NCBI GenBank assembly: GCA_963556145.1
Contig: OY744471.1
Coordinates: 3,217,590-3,281,589, forward strand
Origin: Hygrocybe punicea
Taxonomy: Eukaryota; Basidiomycota; Agaricomycetes; Agaricales; Hygrophoraceae
Length of the DNA: 64,000 bases
Direction: 5' to 3'
A model generated the notes under the pieces. That model searched no databases and was not told where the DNA came from. It saw only the letters and a program-made list of their open reading frames with translations. The position numbers and the translations under genes were made by a program. Of the stretch, positions 12,887 through 23,160 are shown one piece after another (the stretch's first letter is position 1; each line of letters begins with the position of its first letter).

Positions 12887-14257
12887 TCATTTTGTGGGCA
12901 TAGGTGGGTCCACCTCGCGTGCAGTCGCAGGTTGGGATGCTTCGTCGTGTGGTGTGTCCCCGGTATGTGTCTCCTCCGTGCTCGCGGGTTGTTGCTTTTT
13001 CTCATCTTGCCCTTCGATGTTTTGCCTGGCAAGACCATCCGTCCCGTTTTGGTTCTCTCCTGTGAGGATCTCCGCGATTTGGGATGGCAGAGGCCATGCT
13101 CGGCCGTCGTAGCGTGTCTGGTGGTTGCCGGAAGCGTGGTATGGTGTGGGGGCGGGACACCCACGTTGGTGGTTTGGTTTTGGGTCAGGGTAGACGGGGA
13201 TGGTGGGTCGAGATGGTGTAGGCATTAGACGTTCGTGTTGGAAGGGTTTCGAGGCCGGTTTTGCGGTGCTGGAAGTGGGTATGCCAGTGGGTGTTGAACA
13301 CTCGCGCTCGTGCGACCTTTTTGGGTCGGGGTGGGACAAGGTTGCAGGCTGGGATGGAATGGGTGCGGGACAGGGCTCTGGGGTTGGCTTTGCATTGGGG
13401 TTGGGTCTACACGCCGGGCGTTCGCGCTCACGGCCGCTTTTGGCGCTGGGGTTGGGGTATTTCGAAGGCAGCACGCGGCTGCGCTCTGCTCCGGGGTGCT
13501 TTGGGTTGGGGGTGGCGAGAGCCGTGGGCGCTGGGCATTCGCGTCCGTGCTCGGTTTGGAGGTGGTTGGCATTGTGGGACGGTGATGGTGGTGAGTTTTG
13601 GTTTGGGGCGCGTTCTGACGCATTTTGCAGTGAGGCTGGTGGGTCCGCTGGCGTGGGCGTTAGGATGGGGCTTGGAACGCACTCGGGCGCGTTTTCCAGC
13701 AGGGATGGGGCCGTTTGGGTGGGCAATAACGATGTGGCGTGCTCGGGCGCGAGCGTCGACGTTTTTGGTGGAGATGGGCGCACTGTGGTGTGCTGGGGCG
13801 CGTTTTCGCGCATGGATGGGGCCGTTTGGATGCTTGGGTTGGGGTATTTTGGTGGGAGCTCGCGGCTGTGTTCTGCTCCGGGGTGCTTTGGGTTGGGGGT
13901 GGCGAGAGCCGTGGGCACTGGGGATTCGCGTCCGCGCTCGGTTTGGAGGTGGTTGGCGTTGTGGGATGGTGATGGTGGTGAGTTTCGGGGCCTGTGCCTC
14001 GCTTTTGGCTTGACGTGGTTGGGACTAGCAAGGTGGGGTGACGGGGCTGTCGAACGCTCGCGCTCGGAAGTGCTGGGAGGTGCTGGAGTGACGTTGCTGG
14101 GCACCGGGGCAGTGAGCGTCCTCGTTGTGTTCATTTGGGTCCACGTCGCTGTGGGCTGGGCCGTTGGTGGCGAGATTGTTGGTTCTTTTTTTGTATTGCT
14201 TTTCCATTGGGTTTTTTCCTTCTTCGCTCGTTCTTTTTGTTTCTTTTTAGTAGTCAT
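12887..14257 (-). CDS. Proline-rich 456-residue ORF of the LTR element
   Basis: Starts MTTKKKQKERAKKEK, a basic lysine-rich head, and continues as a Pro/Thr/Ser/Asn-rich, highly polar chain with no predicted folded domain. It contains two copies of a block including NSPPSPSHNANHLQTE and ALATPNPKHPGAE, reflecting an internal DNA duplication. It reads in the same direction as the LTR element and starts about 215 bases inside its primer-binding site, where gag is normally placed. A gag-like or RNA-binding role is conceivable for the basic head, but no gag motif or zinc knuckle is seen. The opposite strand is also open over much of the region because of GC bias, so coding status is not certain. 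Confidence 0.45.
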   Translation of the reverse strand: MTTKKKQKERAKKEKTQWKSNTKKEPTISPPTAQPTATWTQMNTTRTLTAPVPSNVTPAPPSTSERERSTAPSPHLASPNHVKPKARHRPRNSPPSPSHNANHLQTERGRESPVPTALATPNPKHPGAEHSRELPPKYPNPSIQTAPSMRENAPQHTTVRPSPPKTSTLAPEHATSLLPTQTAPSLLENAPECVPSPILTPTPADPPASLQNASERAPNQNSPPSPSHNANHLQTEHGRECPAPTALATPNPKHPGAERSRVLPSKYPNPSAKSGRERERPACRPNPNAKPTPEPCPAPIPSQPATLSHPDPKRSHERECSTPTGIPTSSTAKPASKPFQHERLMPTPSRPTIPVYPDPKPNHQRGCPAPTPYHASGNHQTRYDGRAWPLPSQIAEILTGENQNGTDGLARQNIEGQDEKKQQPASTEETHTGDTPHDEASQPATAREVDPPMPTK

Positions 14258-14473
14258 TTGTGTGGTCGAGAAAATGAAAGTGTTTGGTGCTTGGAAAATC
14301 GTTCGGTGCTCGGAAAACTACTTGGTGTTCGGGAAACTGCTGGGTGTGCTCTGTGCTCTGTGCTCGGTACTCGTAAAATTGCTAGAGTGCTGAAAAATCA
14401 CTAGAAGTTGCTGAAAGTCGCTGAAAATCACTGAAGATGGAGGCTGTGTTCGAATCCGCTCTCATCACCACGT

Positions 14474-14629
14474 TGGAGTGGTACGGAGGTACCGCTCCGA
14501 GGGCTAGCTGGAGAGTCTCGCTGAAGAGCTGGCGAGGAAGACTGGATTCGGAACTGCTACCAAACGGGGAACTATCTACAATGAACCGTGGGATCCTCAT
14601 CACGTGACTAGGCACTCGCTACCACTCCA
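14474..14629 (-). repeat. 5' LTR of nested element, with adjacent primer-binding site
   Basis: Nearly identical to 12123-12278. The primer-binding site lies at 14450-14471 and reads, on the plus strand, as the tRNA-like 3' end TTCGAATCC..CTCATCACCA. A diverged LTR of the same family with the same adjacent site occurs at 44819-44972. Confidence 0.85.
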
Positions 14630-15480
14630 GCGTTGGGCGGGGTTGGGCCGTCGTCATTGCCGGTTGTGGTGGGGCGGTTGGGCGTTGGGGTTGGGCGTTG
14701 GGCGTTGGCGTAAGGGCCATCTTCGTCGTTGCCAGTTGTGGTGGGGCCGTTGGGCGTTGGGCGTTGGGGTAGGGTCCGTCGTTGTCATTGCCGGTTGTGG
14801 TGGGGTGTTGGGCGTTGGGCGTTGGCATAGGGGCCGTCGTCGTCGTTGCCACATGTGGTGGGCCGTTGGGCGTTGGCGTTGGGTGTTGGGCGTTGGGGTA
14901 AGGGCCGTCGTCGTCGTTGCCGGACGTGGTGGGACTGTTGGGCGTTGGGCGTTGGGGTAGGGGCCGTCGTCGTCATCGTGGGGCCGTCATTGCCGGATGT
15001 GGGGCGTTGGGCGTTGTTGGGGTAGGGGCTGTTGAGCGTTTGGGTCGTCGTTGGGCGGATGTGGTGGGGTCGTTGGGTGTTTGGGTTGGGTTCGTGAGGG
15101 GCCGTTGTGGCCATCATTGTCATTGCCAGTTGTGGTGGGCGTTGGCGTTGGGCGTTGGGCGTTTGGGTAGGGTCCGTCGTCATCGTCGAGGGGCCGTCGT
15201 TGCCGGATGTGAAGCCGTTGGGCGTTGGGCATTGGGCATTGTTGGGGTAGGGGCCGTTGGGCGTTTGGGTTGTCGTTGGGTGGATGTGGTGGGGCCGTTG
15301 GGCGTCTGGAGTTAGGCGTTGGGCGTTGCCGTCATCATCGTGGGGCCGTCGTCGTCGTGGGGCCGTTGGGCGTTGGGAGTTGGGGTCGTTGTTCCCGGAT
15401 GTGGTGTCGGTTGTGGATGGACGTTGGGCATCGTTGTTGGCAGCTTTGGTGTGCTGTCTCTGTGGGATGTGGAGCCGCAA
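14630..15480 (+). repeat. GTTGGGC-rich minisatellite, right part
   Basis: Continuation of the array at 11998-12122. A higher-order unit of roughly 60-100 bp combines GCCGTCGTCGTCGTTGCC, GG-TGTGGTGGGGCCGTTGGGCG and GTTGGGGTAGGGG. Open frames on both strands are by-products of the repeat. Confidence 0.7.
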
Positions 15481-15688
15481 CTTGGTGGAGCCATTGTCGG
15501 CGTCGTTGTAGTGGTTGTGACTAGAATTTGGCGCAGACCTGTGAGTCAGTCAGACGAAGTCAGTAAGTCAGACGAAGTCAGAGTTTCGGAGTTTGATGTG
15601 AGCATTGCTGCCTCATTGCAAGTTTGCATTGTTCTTGCACTCGAACTTCATTCTCTCTCATTTTTTCAGCCATTCTATTACCACAAAT

Positions 15689-17571
15689 ATGCCCATAATT
15701 ACTGCTACTACTGCCAGTAAAAAAGCTGGTGCACCAGCTCCTCAATCTCAGCTTGCGAAAGATCTGGATCTTGATCTGGAAATGTTATCTGATTTGAGTT
15801 CTCTTTCGGGCGATGACCAATCAGATGCCGAAATGGAAAGTGTACCCCAGATAGCCACTCTGCCACCCTTGCAGCCCCTGCAGCCCATGCAGCCCTTCCC
15901 ACTAGACCTTAGGAAACATGAGGAGCCATCTAATATTGTAGGCCCTCATTGTCATTGCTTCCCATACTAATTAAATTCCTTTCACCAGTGGTATTGCTCT
16001 TGTGGCAATGGTGGTGAAGTCTTTTGCTGTGCCTATTGCCCTAGGGTTCTATGCATGGACAAGTGTATCACACTTTCTGCAAGTCCAGGATTTCTGATAA
16101 AGAATGATACTTTTTTTATTTGTCCCAAATGCCACATAAAGTATGACCGGCAGATGAAGAATAAGATTTTGACACCATGCACAGTAAGTAAAAAGTGTAA
16201 CACATTTATCCTTTAACTGATTTTTGTGGAGGGAATTGTTGTTGGAAATTGGATTTGGGATGGGACCCCTGCAGAGTTGGGGGCTCTTGTTATTTGAGGA
16301 GCATGGCGTTTGGTCGATACAGCCTCAGTTGCCATACTGAATTTTAGGTTGGCTGATATTCCACAAGGAGGAGACCCAGCCTTTATGGTGTACCATCACC
16401 TTCATGCCTACTTTCCTGAGCAGAAAGATCAGGTCCTCCAATATTTCGACATTGACTTTTCCTTCGATCCTTCCAGTTCTGCCTCAGTGTCAACTCAGGA
16501 GAGAAAAGTCCAGAAAGTGTTATTGGCTCTACTCAAGTATGTTTCAGAATTATTCCTCTTAACTGTTCTAATCCAATATGGATAAGACGTGATTTCAAAC
16601 GCATTATTGTGTTTTTGCACACCCACTCTGACCCTGATACTGGTTTGCTGCACTGTCAAGTGGATCGTGGTGCATCACTCACTATTCCTGAGGTAGGTAT
16701 TACATATTAATTTACAATTTGATATAATAACATATTTGCACTTCATAGCTTTTCTCTGTTCTATTCTCCCCTGGATTGGAGCGTCTGCTTACCACAGCAA
16801 CAACACATCTCTACCTTTTGACATGTGCCCACATTTTTTCACATGATGGTTCTCTTACCATGCTCAAGGACCTGGCCAAGCGGTAAATGTTCCTTTTCAA
16901 ATAATTTACTTGGAGACTAAAGTTTATTGTATAGCAACATATTTGATTGGATTGTTGGCTTCACACAACTTGACTTCTACCCCCACATTGCTTCACCCTT
17001 CTTGCAAAAGTTGGCTCTCAAGGTGTTTCTTGAGAAGTATAATATGGAATTTATTATTGGCAACTTGCTGGTGGAAGAACAAAACCTGGGTCGTAACACT
17101 GATGTCGCCGTGATGAATCGGGAGAAGGGGTGGTGTTTTTTCCTTTGTTCGGAGTCACGGTCACGTCCCCTTGGGATCACAGTTTTTCCTCAATGCCCAG
17201 CATGTGGTCGCATCGGATCCTCTGAATGGGGGTCACATCCCAATGATCAATTCACACTCTTAGTCAACTGCAAATTCTGTCCACACATCTATTCCCTTTA
17301 TGCAGGCCAGGACGATTATTTTACCAAGGCAATTTTGAATGGTGGAGATGGCTGGGGTATTGGGCTTTATTGGGGTCCTTATATTGACCACTTTCCCAAT
17401 GGTACTGAGGCCTACTCACAAGGGAGCCAGAGTGAAGAAGTCACCAATCGTCTTAAAGCTATAGGTTCTGAGGAGCATTATAAGAAGTTAGAGGAGAAAA
17501 AAGCTGCTGAAAAATCTGGTGGGCAGGCCAAGGAATTGGCTAGTGCAATTAATAGGGGATTCCAATCTTGA
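15689..17571 (+). pseudogene. KDZ-associated PHD-like / caspase-like / zinc-ribbon gene
   Basis: Exons read from 15689 (MPIITATTASKKAGAP). First is an acidic, glutamine/proline-rich head. Next, after an intron from about 15939 to 15987, comes a PHD/ADD-like cluster starting WYCSCGNGG with further CC-x2-C, C-x3-C and CPKCH pairs. After a further intron a stop at 16295-16297 replaces the expected arginine (CGA to TGA). A core follows with RIIVFLHTHSDPDTG and LYLLTCAHIFSHDGS, then WIVGFTQLDFYPHIASPFLQ, which fits the strand-His / strand-Cys order of caspase/CHAT proteases. The C-terminal zinc ribbon has CPACG and CKFCP pairs. I recognise the overall family as a common Agaricomycete hypothetical protein. 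Protease activity is inference from the H and C placement. It lies 200 bp upstream of the transposase on the same strand. Confidence 0.65.
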
Positions 17572-17770
17572 TAGATAACTCCAACTTTATTGCAATGTTT
17601 TGTTTTCATTTTTTGTAAAAACAATTGTAGATTATGGTGAAAGTTGAATCATGGCTGAGTTATTGAATTGGACTATAGGATCATGTGATCCTGAGAACTC
17701 TGATCATGTGACTTTTTGTTATTTGCAAAAAAAAAAAAAAAGAATCTTGTTCACTCTTACCACTACTACC

Positions 17771-20700
17771 ATGCCAAAAAACCAGTTAAAAAGACAAAAG
17801 GGAACAGTTGTGGAGACAGTATATGTCAGGAAGACCACTTCTAGAGGTGAAGTCAAAATATTGGCCAAAAATCAGACCAGATCTTCCTCTATACACCATC
17901 ATTCAAAATATAGAGAAAGATCACAGCCTTTAGTTACAGAACAGATTCATATACCACTACAAGATCTAGAAGAACCCCAATCTCCTCAGGCTTTGAAGCA
18001 AGGAAAAGTATGCTTATTTCTGTCATAGTTTTCATATGATTCTCTACTCAATCAATTATCAGACGCAGAATGATTATCTCCAAGAATGGAAGCATAAACA
18101 TCGACAGACTCACTTGGCAAAACTGGTTGAGTTGGAAGCTCCACCAGTAAACATGTTATGCATCAATTGTCAGCAGTGTCCAGGGCTGTACCGATGTCTT
18201 GATTGCCACCTTGGTCAACGATTGCTTTGCAATAATTGCTGTCTTCGAGTTCACCAACACAATCCTTTTCACAAAATCCAGTATTGGACAGGCCAATTTT
18301 TTGATCATGCTGATCTTGGAGAACTGGGTCTAATCATTTATCTTGGACATGATGGAAATCCATGCCCTCAACCAACAACATCACAATCCTGGGAGGATGT
18401 AGAAGATGATGATATGCAGCTTGATAAAGATGATGATATCATAGTTGTAGAAAACATGGATGATGTCTCCCAGTCTCAAACCACAACTATGGTTTTTGTG
18501 GATAGCTCTGGGATTTATCAATGCCAGGTTTGCTGGTGCCAATGTTCAGCAACAGCTACCCATGAAACACAGCTCTTCAACATGCGATTCTTTCCAGCTA
18601 CATCATCTTGTCCCACTACTGCATTTACTTTTATGGTTCTTCACCAATTCTACATTGAAGCTATGGAGTGCAAAGTTTCTGCCTTCAACTTTTATTCAAA
18701 GCTTAGGAGATTGACAGACAACAATTTTCCACACTTGATACCAGTACATTTTGTTTTTTTGCAAGTTATCCTGTCAGCCACTAACAAATCACTTTTGTAG
18801 GACCGTTATCGTGAATTAATGCATGTGTCAAGGCAATGGAGAAACTTGACTGATCTGAAATGGGCTGGCTTTGCACATGATTCCACTATTAAATGCAAAG
18901 ATAGTGGTCTTGCAGTCTTTTGTCCAAGTTGTCCCCAACCTGGCATCAATGTTACTGAGGATGAAATAAGATGCTCAGACACACCGTATGTACTTTTTCT
19001 GTTATGTTGTGAGAGAGGTGCACATTATTCATGATACTACAACAGATGGGTATATTACCCAAAAATTGTTGCAGATGGCAACTTCAAGCTTGATCATGTC
19101 ATTCCTAAATGTCCTGAGACGGATGTTTAGTTGAGTGATGGGCATCAGTTCATGACAGGTGAATCTGCCTATCAGCAGCATCTTGCCTCTTCTTTTGAAG
19201 AGAATCAGGTTGGTCCTCTGTATTTATTTCAATATATTAGCTGGTCTTACAATTTTTTCAGAAACATAAATGTCAAAATCACAGAGCCATTAGTCAAGCC
19301 AATGTACACCATAAGGACCATCTTCATGCTACTGGAGTGGGTGCCTGTGCTTGTGCCAATCATGGATGCTTCTATCCACATAGTGTGGTGGATTTTCAGA
19401 AGGGTGAAAGGTAGTCTTCTTGTTTTGTGATTAAATAAATCATATTCACTCTATTATTCTAGACAAGTCAACATGGACTATGCTTTCTGCCAGGCATTGG
19501 CTCAAAATTCACTCACACCAAAGGCTATTGCAATTTATGACATCATGTGTTCATGGTCAAAAAACTTTCTCTGGCGGGTTTCTCAAAGCAACACCCTAGA
19601 TCTGAGAGAAGATCTCGAACTTCTATATGGCATTGGAAAATTTCATCTTGGGGTTCATATTCAAGAATGTTTTCCTCTATACTCCCTCAACTTTATCCAT
19701 GGAGCTGGACAAATTGCTGGGGAGATCCTAGAATCACTCTGGTCCAATCTGAAAAAGGCAGCTGGTTCAACCAGCACAATGTCTCAAGCTCATCGTCAGG
19801 AGGTTTTGGATAATTATATGAATGATTCAAATTGGAAGAAACTGATCAAGTCAGGTATGATTCACATATGTCTCAACAAGTTTCTCTTGAATATATTTTT
19901 GCAGCTCAATATATTATCAAGAAATGGAAGGAAGCTGTCCTTGAGAGAGAGAATATGAAGGATGCCTTGGATGAGTTGACTGATAGACTTAGTGATGAGT
20001 GGATTGCGGAGTGGAAGGAGCTAGAAGAATTGGCCATAGATGAACGTGGCGATATCTTAAGAATGTATGATGTTGATGAAAATCATGGTAAGCAGGGGTT
20101 AATATTGCATTAGTACAATATTGATGTATCAATTCAGTCTGCAGTCTTGCAGAGATACAGTTGGAACTTGCTGAAATTGAAAACAAGTCTGGCAATATGA
20201 TGGGATATTCTAGTCTATTGTCCATTGGACTAAATGTGGAGGAGGCACAGTATGTCTTTCTTATCCCATTGAAGCTCAAGTTATTTCTTATATGTTTCTA
20301 TGACAGAATGGCTCTTTGTCAGCATATACGAACACTACGCTGACCATCATTAGCTGAAAAGAAGACCCTTCAAGAGAAACGACAAAGACTTCAAGCTCTC
20401 ATTAACAGCTTTGAGAAGAAGCTCTCTGCACTCACTGTTATGAATAATATTGGAAGTGGAGATCTTATGAGAGTTGACATTTCTAGAGATGAAAGTGAAG
20501 AAGAAGAGAAGCTTTTAGATGATGAAGAAGAAGTGAAACACACTCCAGAAAAGATTACACTTCTTCTTCCATCCAATCTTACCACAAAGTGTCAAAACCA
20601 GCCAGGATTAAATGACTTGAGCAAGCAAGAGGCTCAGTTACAACTTGGGCAGTTGAATGATGCATTGGAGCAGTTGAAGGTGGCGTTAGGTGGAAAGTCC

Positions 20701-21387
20701 CTGATAATGCGTAAAAAGGTCTGTTTGTTGACTTAACTATGACAAAATTTACTTAGTGATTTTGATATAGATTTGTAATTCCAAAAGCACTAAACAATCC
20801 ACACGAATTTGGAGTCAGATTCATACACTGGATGAAAAAATCACAAGAATTGTTGCTAGCTACAACCATGCTAGAGAAACACGACGGAGACTGGGATATA
20901 ATGATTCAAATTATCATGCTATTACTAAAAGTGACCTTCAGATGCCTGCTGATATTATGGAGGAAAACAGAATTGGACAAAAATCATACAAGTTACCATG
21001 GTTCTGGAGAATTGGAGATCAGGTGGATGGAGATGAATTCAGTATACACATGAAAGACTGTCACTATAACTTGTATTTCCTAACTCAGCTAACAATTGAA
21101 GATTGTGTACAGTTTACAGAGTCAATTGGTTATGAGCCAGTGCAAGATTTAATTGGTGGGATGAACAGGTTATTCAGCTTCACCATGAGATGAAGTGGAC
21201 ACCAAATTATTTCAAATTTTACAAGCAAAGATGGGAAAGTTGGGCCATTGAACAAGAGATAGATGGAGATAATTCGCTCCACAACCAGGGTTTGACAAGT
21301 TATGCCTACAAACAAGCTCAGACATGGGCAAGGTTGGAGTCAAGTGCACGTAGTTTATTTCAATCAAATTTGGGAAATGAGCAGTAG
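17771..21387 (+). pseudogene. KDZ transposase with CxC2 cysteine cluster
   Basis: KDZ (Kyakuja-Dileera-Zisupton) transposases cut and paste DNA with an RNase H-like fold. The start at 17771 (MPKNQLKRQKG) gives a basic head. After an intron near 18009-18060 comes the CxC2 cluster (MLCINCQQCPGLYRCLDC, then LLCNNCCLRVHQHNP) and a Trp/Gly-rich segment. The KDZ core follows: ATGVGACACANHGCFYPHSV with VVDFQKGERQVNMDY at 19330-19490, then YDIMCSWSKNF, GIGKFHLGVHIQECF, NFIHGAGQIAGEILESLW and a MNDSNWKKL block to 19850. The coiled-coil tail and WTPNYFKFYKQRWE close the protein at 21387. Stops at 19128-19130 (Trp to TAG before LSDGHQF) and 20341-20343 inactivate it. Many small introns are needed. Confidence 0.85.
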
Positions 21388-21464
21388 TGGCAGTACAAGA
21401 ACATTTTTTGCATTATGTCTGAACTATGATGTCTACCATTAAAAGTATTATGAGCCTGAATTGT

Positions 21465-22333
21465 GCAGCTGAGTCAGGATATATCCTGAGAACATCAGCC
21501 TGGGCCATCTCAGTTGGGCCAGGATATATCCTGGGAACATCAGCCTGGAGCATGTCAACTGGCCCAAAATATATCCTAAGAACATCAGCCAGGACCATCT
21601 CAGTTGGCCCAGGATATATTCCGAAAACATCAGCCTGGACCATCCCAGTTGAGCCAGGATATAACCGGGGAACATCAGCCTGGACCATCTCAGATGGGCC
21701 AGGATATATCCTGGGAACATCAGCCTGGAGCATGTCAACTGGCCCAAAATATATCCTAAGAACATCAGCCAGGACCATCTCAGTTGGCCCAGGATATATT
21801 CCGAAAACATCAGCCTGGACCATCCCAGTTGAGCCAGGATATAACCAGGGAACATCAGCCTGGACCATCTCAGATGGGCCAGGATATATCCTGGGAACAT
21901 CAGCCTGGACCATGTCAATTGGCCCAGGATATATCCCAAGAACATCAGCCTGGACCATCCCAGTTGAGCCAGGATATATCCCGGGAACATCAGCCTGGAC
22001 CATCCCAGTCAGGCCAGGATATATCCTGGGAACCTCAGCCTGGACCATCTCAGATGGGCCAGGATATATCCTGGGAACATCAGCCTGGACCATGTTAATT
22101 GGCCCAGGATATATCCCAAGAACATCAGCTTGGACCATCCCAGTTGAGCCAGGATATATCCCGGGAACATCAGCCTGGACCATCCCAGTTGGGCCAGGAT
22201 ATATCCTGGGAACATCAGCCTGGACCATCTCAGTTGGCCCAGGATATATCTCAGCCTGATTCAGCTATCCCCAAGTGAGTTGGGCAATCTCATTCTCAGG
22301 CATCCCAAGTGAGTTGGTAATATCTTGCTGAAT
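21465..22333 (-). repeat. Right KDZ inverted end plus 45-bp minisatellite array
   Basis: About eighteen units of the same 45-bp repeat as at 7990-8345, in opposite orientation, followed by the terminal unique segment (22263-22333) that mirrors 7925-7989. Some units form a longer higher-order repeat of about 180 bp (21510-21690 repeats at 21690-21870). Both strands are open for more than 270 codons, only because the unit length is divisible by three. Confidence 0.85.
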
Positions 22334-23160
22334 CTGGTGAATGGGTAGGACTGGAACATCCTGACGCCTCATTTTCTATGCAAACGGGGTGTGGGGGCAT
22401 ACACGAGCTGTGGGTGGTCGAAAATGGGGCAGGGTGGTGTCCTGATGGTTGAAAAGGGGCAGTGGTGGTTGGGCAGATGGTGGTCTTGAAAACCTGGGAC
22501 CGCTCATTTTCAATGCACATGTTTTCAATCCAAATGGGACGTGGGGGGTCTATTTGAGTTGAGGGTGGTTGAAAATGGGTGGGAAGGAGGTGCCATGGAT
22601 GTTAAAAACATGGGGGTAGGGTGGGTTGGTAAGAAGGTGGCAAGACAACAGTTCTAGGGCCCTTAACGTCTCATTTTCAGTCCAAACGAGATGCAGGGGG
22701 TTTATTCAAGTTGGTGGCACTTGCAAATGAGTAGCAAAGGGCTGCCGTGGATGCTGAAAAAATGGGGTTGAGTGGTTTGGACAGATGGCGAGCACGCGAG
22801 GCTCTGAAACCCCCCAACTCTTTGGTTTCAATGGAAACAGGTTGCAGGGGGCATACACGATCTGGGGTGGACTAAAATGGGGCTGGATGGGGCATCCTGG
22901 TGGTTGAAACAAGGGCGGAGGTGGTGCTTGGGCAGATGATGGTAAAGCGAAGACTTGAGACCTCCTTCCTGCTCATTTTCAATTCAAATGAGGGCCGGGG
23001 GTGTATGCAAGCCATGGGTGGTTGAACATAGGGCAGGTGAGGCGTCCTGATGGTTGAAAAAGTTTGGGGGCGCTGGTTGGGCACAAGGTGGGAATGTGAG
23101 GTCCTGAGACCTCCCGACCCCTGGTTTTGATGGAAATGGGTTGCGAAAGGTGCAGACATC
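22334..23160 (+). repeat. About 150-bp satellite units, right of KDZ element
   Basis: About five diverged units. Each carries a (G)CTCATTTTC start, an A-TGGG-GGGG stretch, TGGTTGAAAA and a GGGCAGATGGTGG-like end before the next CTCATTTTC. Same orientation as 7690-7924. Confidence 0.7.

Larger units (their letters stand above)
12123..14629 (-). mobile_element. Non-autonomous LTR retrotransposon nested in minisatellite
   Basis: Two 156-bp direct repeats (12123-12278 and 14474-14629) differ at only two positions by my reading. Each starts TGGAGTGGTA and ends with its reverse complement TACCACTCCA. The element is flanked by a GCGT duplication (12119-12122 and 14630-14633). Read on the minus strand, the 5' LTR is followed two bases later by a TGG-initiated, T-arm-like primer-binding site (TGGTGATGAGAGCGGATTCG). 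The 3' LTR is preceded by a purine tract (GAGGAAGGGGGG). The orientation is therefore minus. Inside is one long proline-rich frame and no protease, reverse transcriptase, RNase H or integrase. This is a small LARD-like element that would depend on another element for movement. Confidence 0.85.
7925..22333 (+). mobile_element. KDZ-superfamily DNA transposon with three gene units
   Basis: A 14.4 kb element. Left end ATTCAGCAAGATATTACC matches the reverse complement of the right end, and near-identity continues for more than 100 bp into inverted 45-bp minisatellite arrays (7990-8345 and 21465-22262). It encloses a CxC2-KDZ transposase (17771-21387), a zinc/caspase-like accessory gene (15689-17571) and a divergent homeodomain-like gene (8674-11271). 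A G-rich minisatellite with a nested LTR element lies between them. KDZ transposases are established in fungi, where they carry large cargo; this exact gene set and the minisatellite-extended ends are read from the sequence here. All three genes carry stops, so this copy is dead. It interrupts a satellite array. No clean target duplication is visible, although AATGGGT occurs just outside both ends. Confidence 0.85.

Noticed and set aside
13200..14393. Plus-strand 397-codon frame rich in Gly, Trp and Arg
   Set aside because: It is antisense to the LTR element's own direction and to the proline-rich frame; openness follows from the strong G bias of this strand.
14450..14471. tRNA-like 3' end (TTCGAATCC..CACCA)
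   Set aside because: There is no D-arm, anticodon arm or acceptor partner upstream; position next to the LTR identifies it as a primer-binding site read backwards.
14604..15524. Several frames of 80-230 codons on both strands
   Set aside because: They follow the GTTGGGC minisatellite and have no non-repetitive core.
21426..22259. Long open frames on both strands (over 270 codons) with repeated 15-residue peptides
   Set aside because: They arise from the 45-bp minisatellite of the KDZ end; frames are open on both strands because the unit is divisible by three, and there is no gene-like start, intron or composition.
7917..22341. An 8-bp target duplication at the KDZ ends
   Set aside because: The bases just outside (GTCAGGGC and CTGGTGAA) do not match; only a loose AATGGGT similarity is present, so no duplication is claimed.
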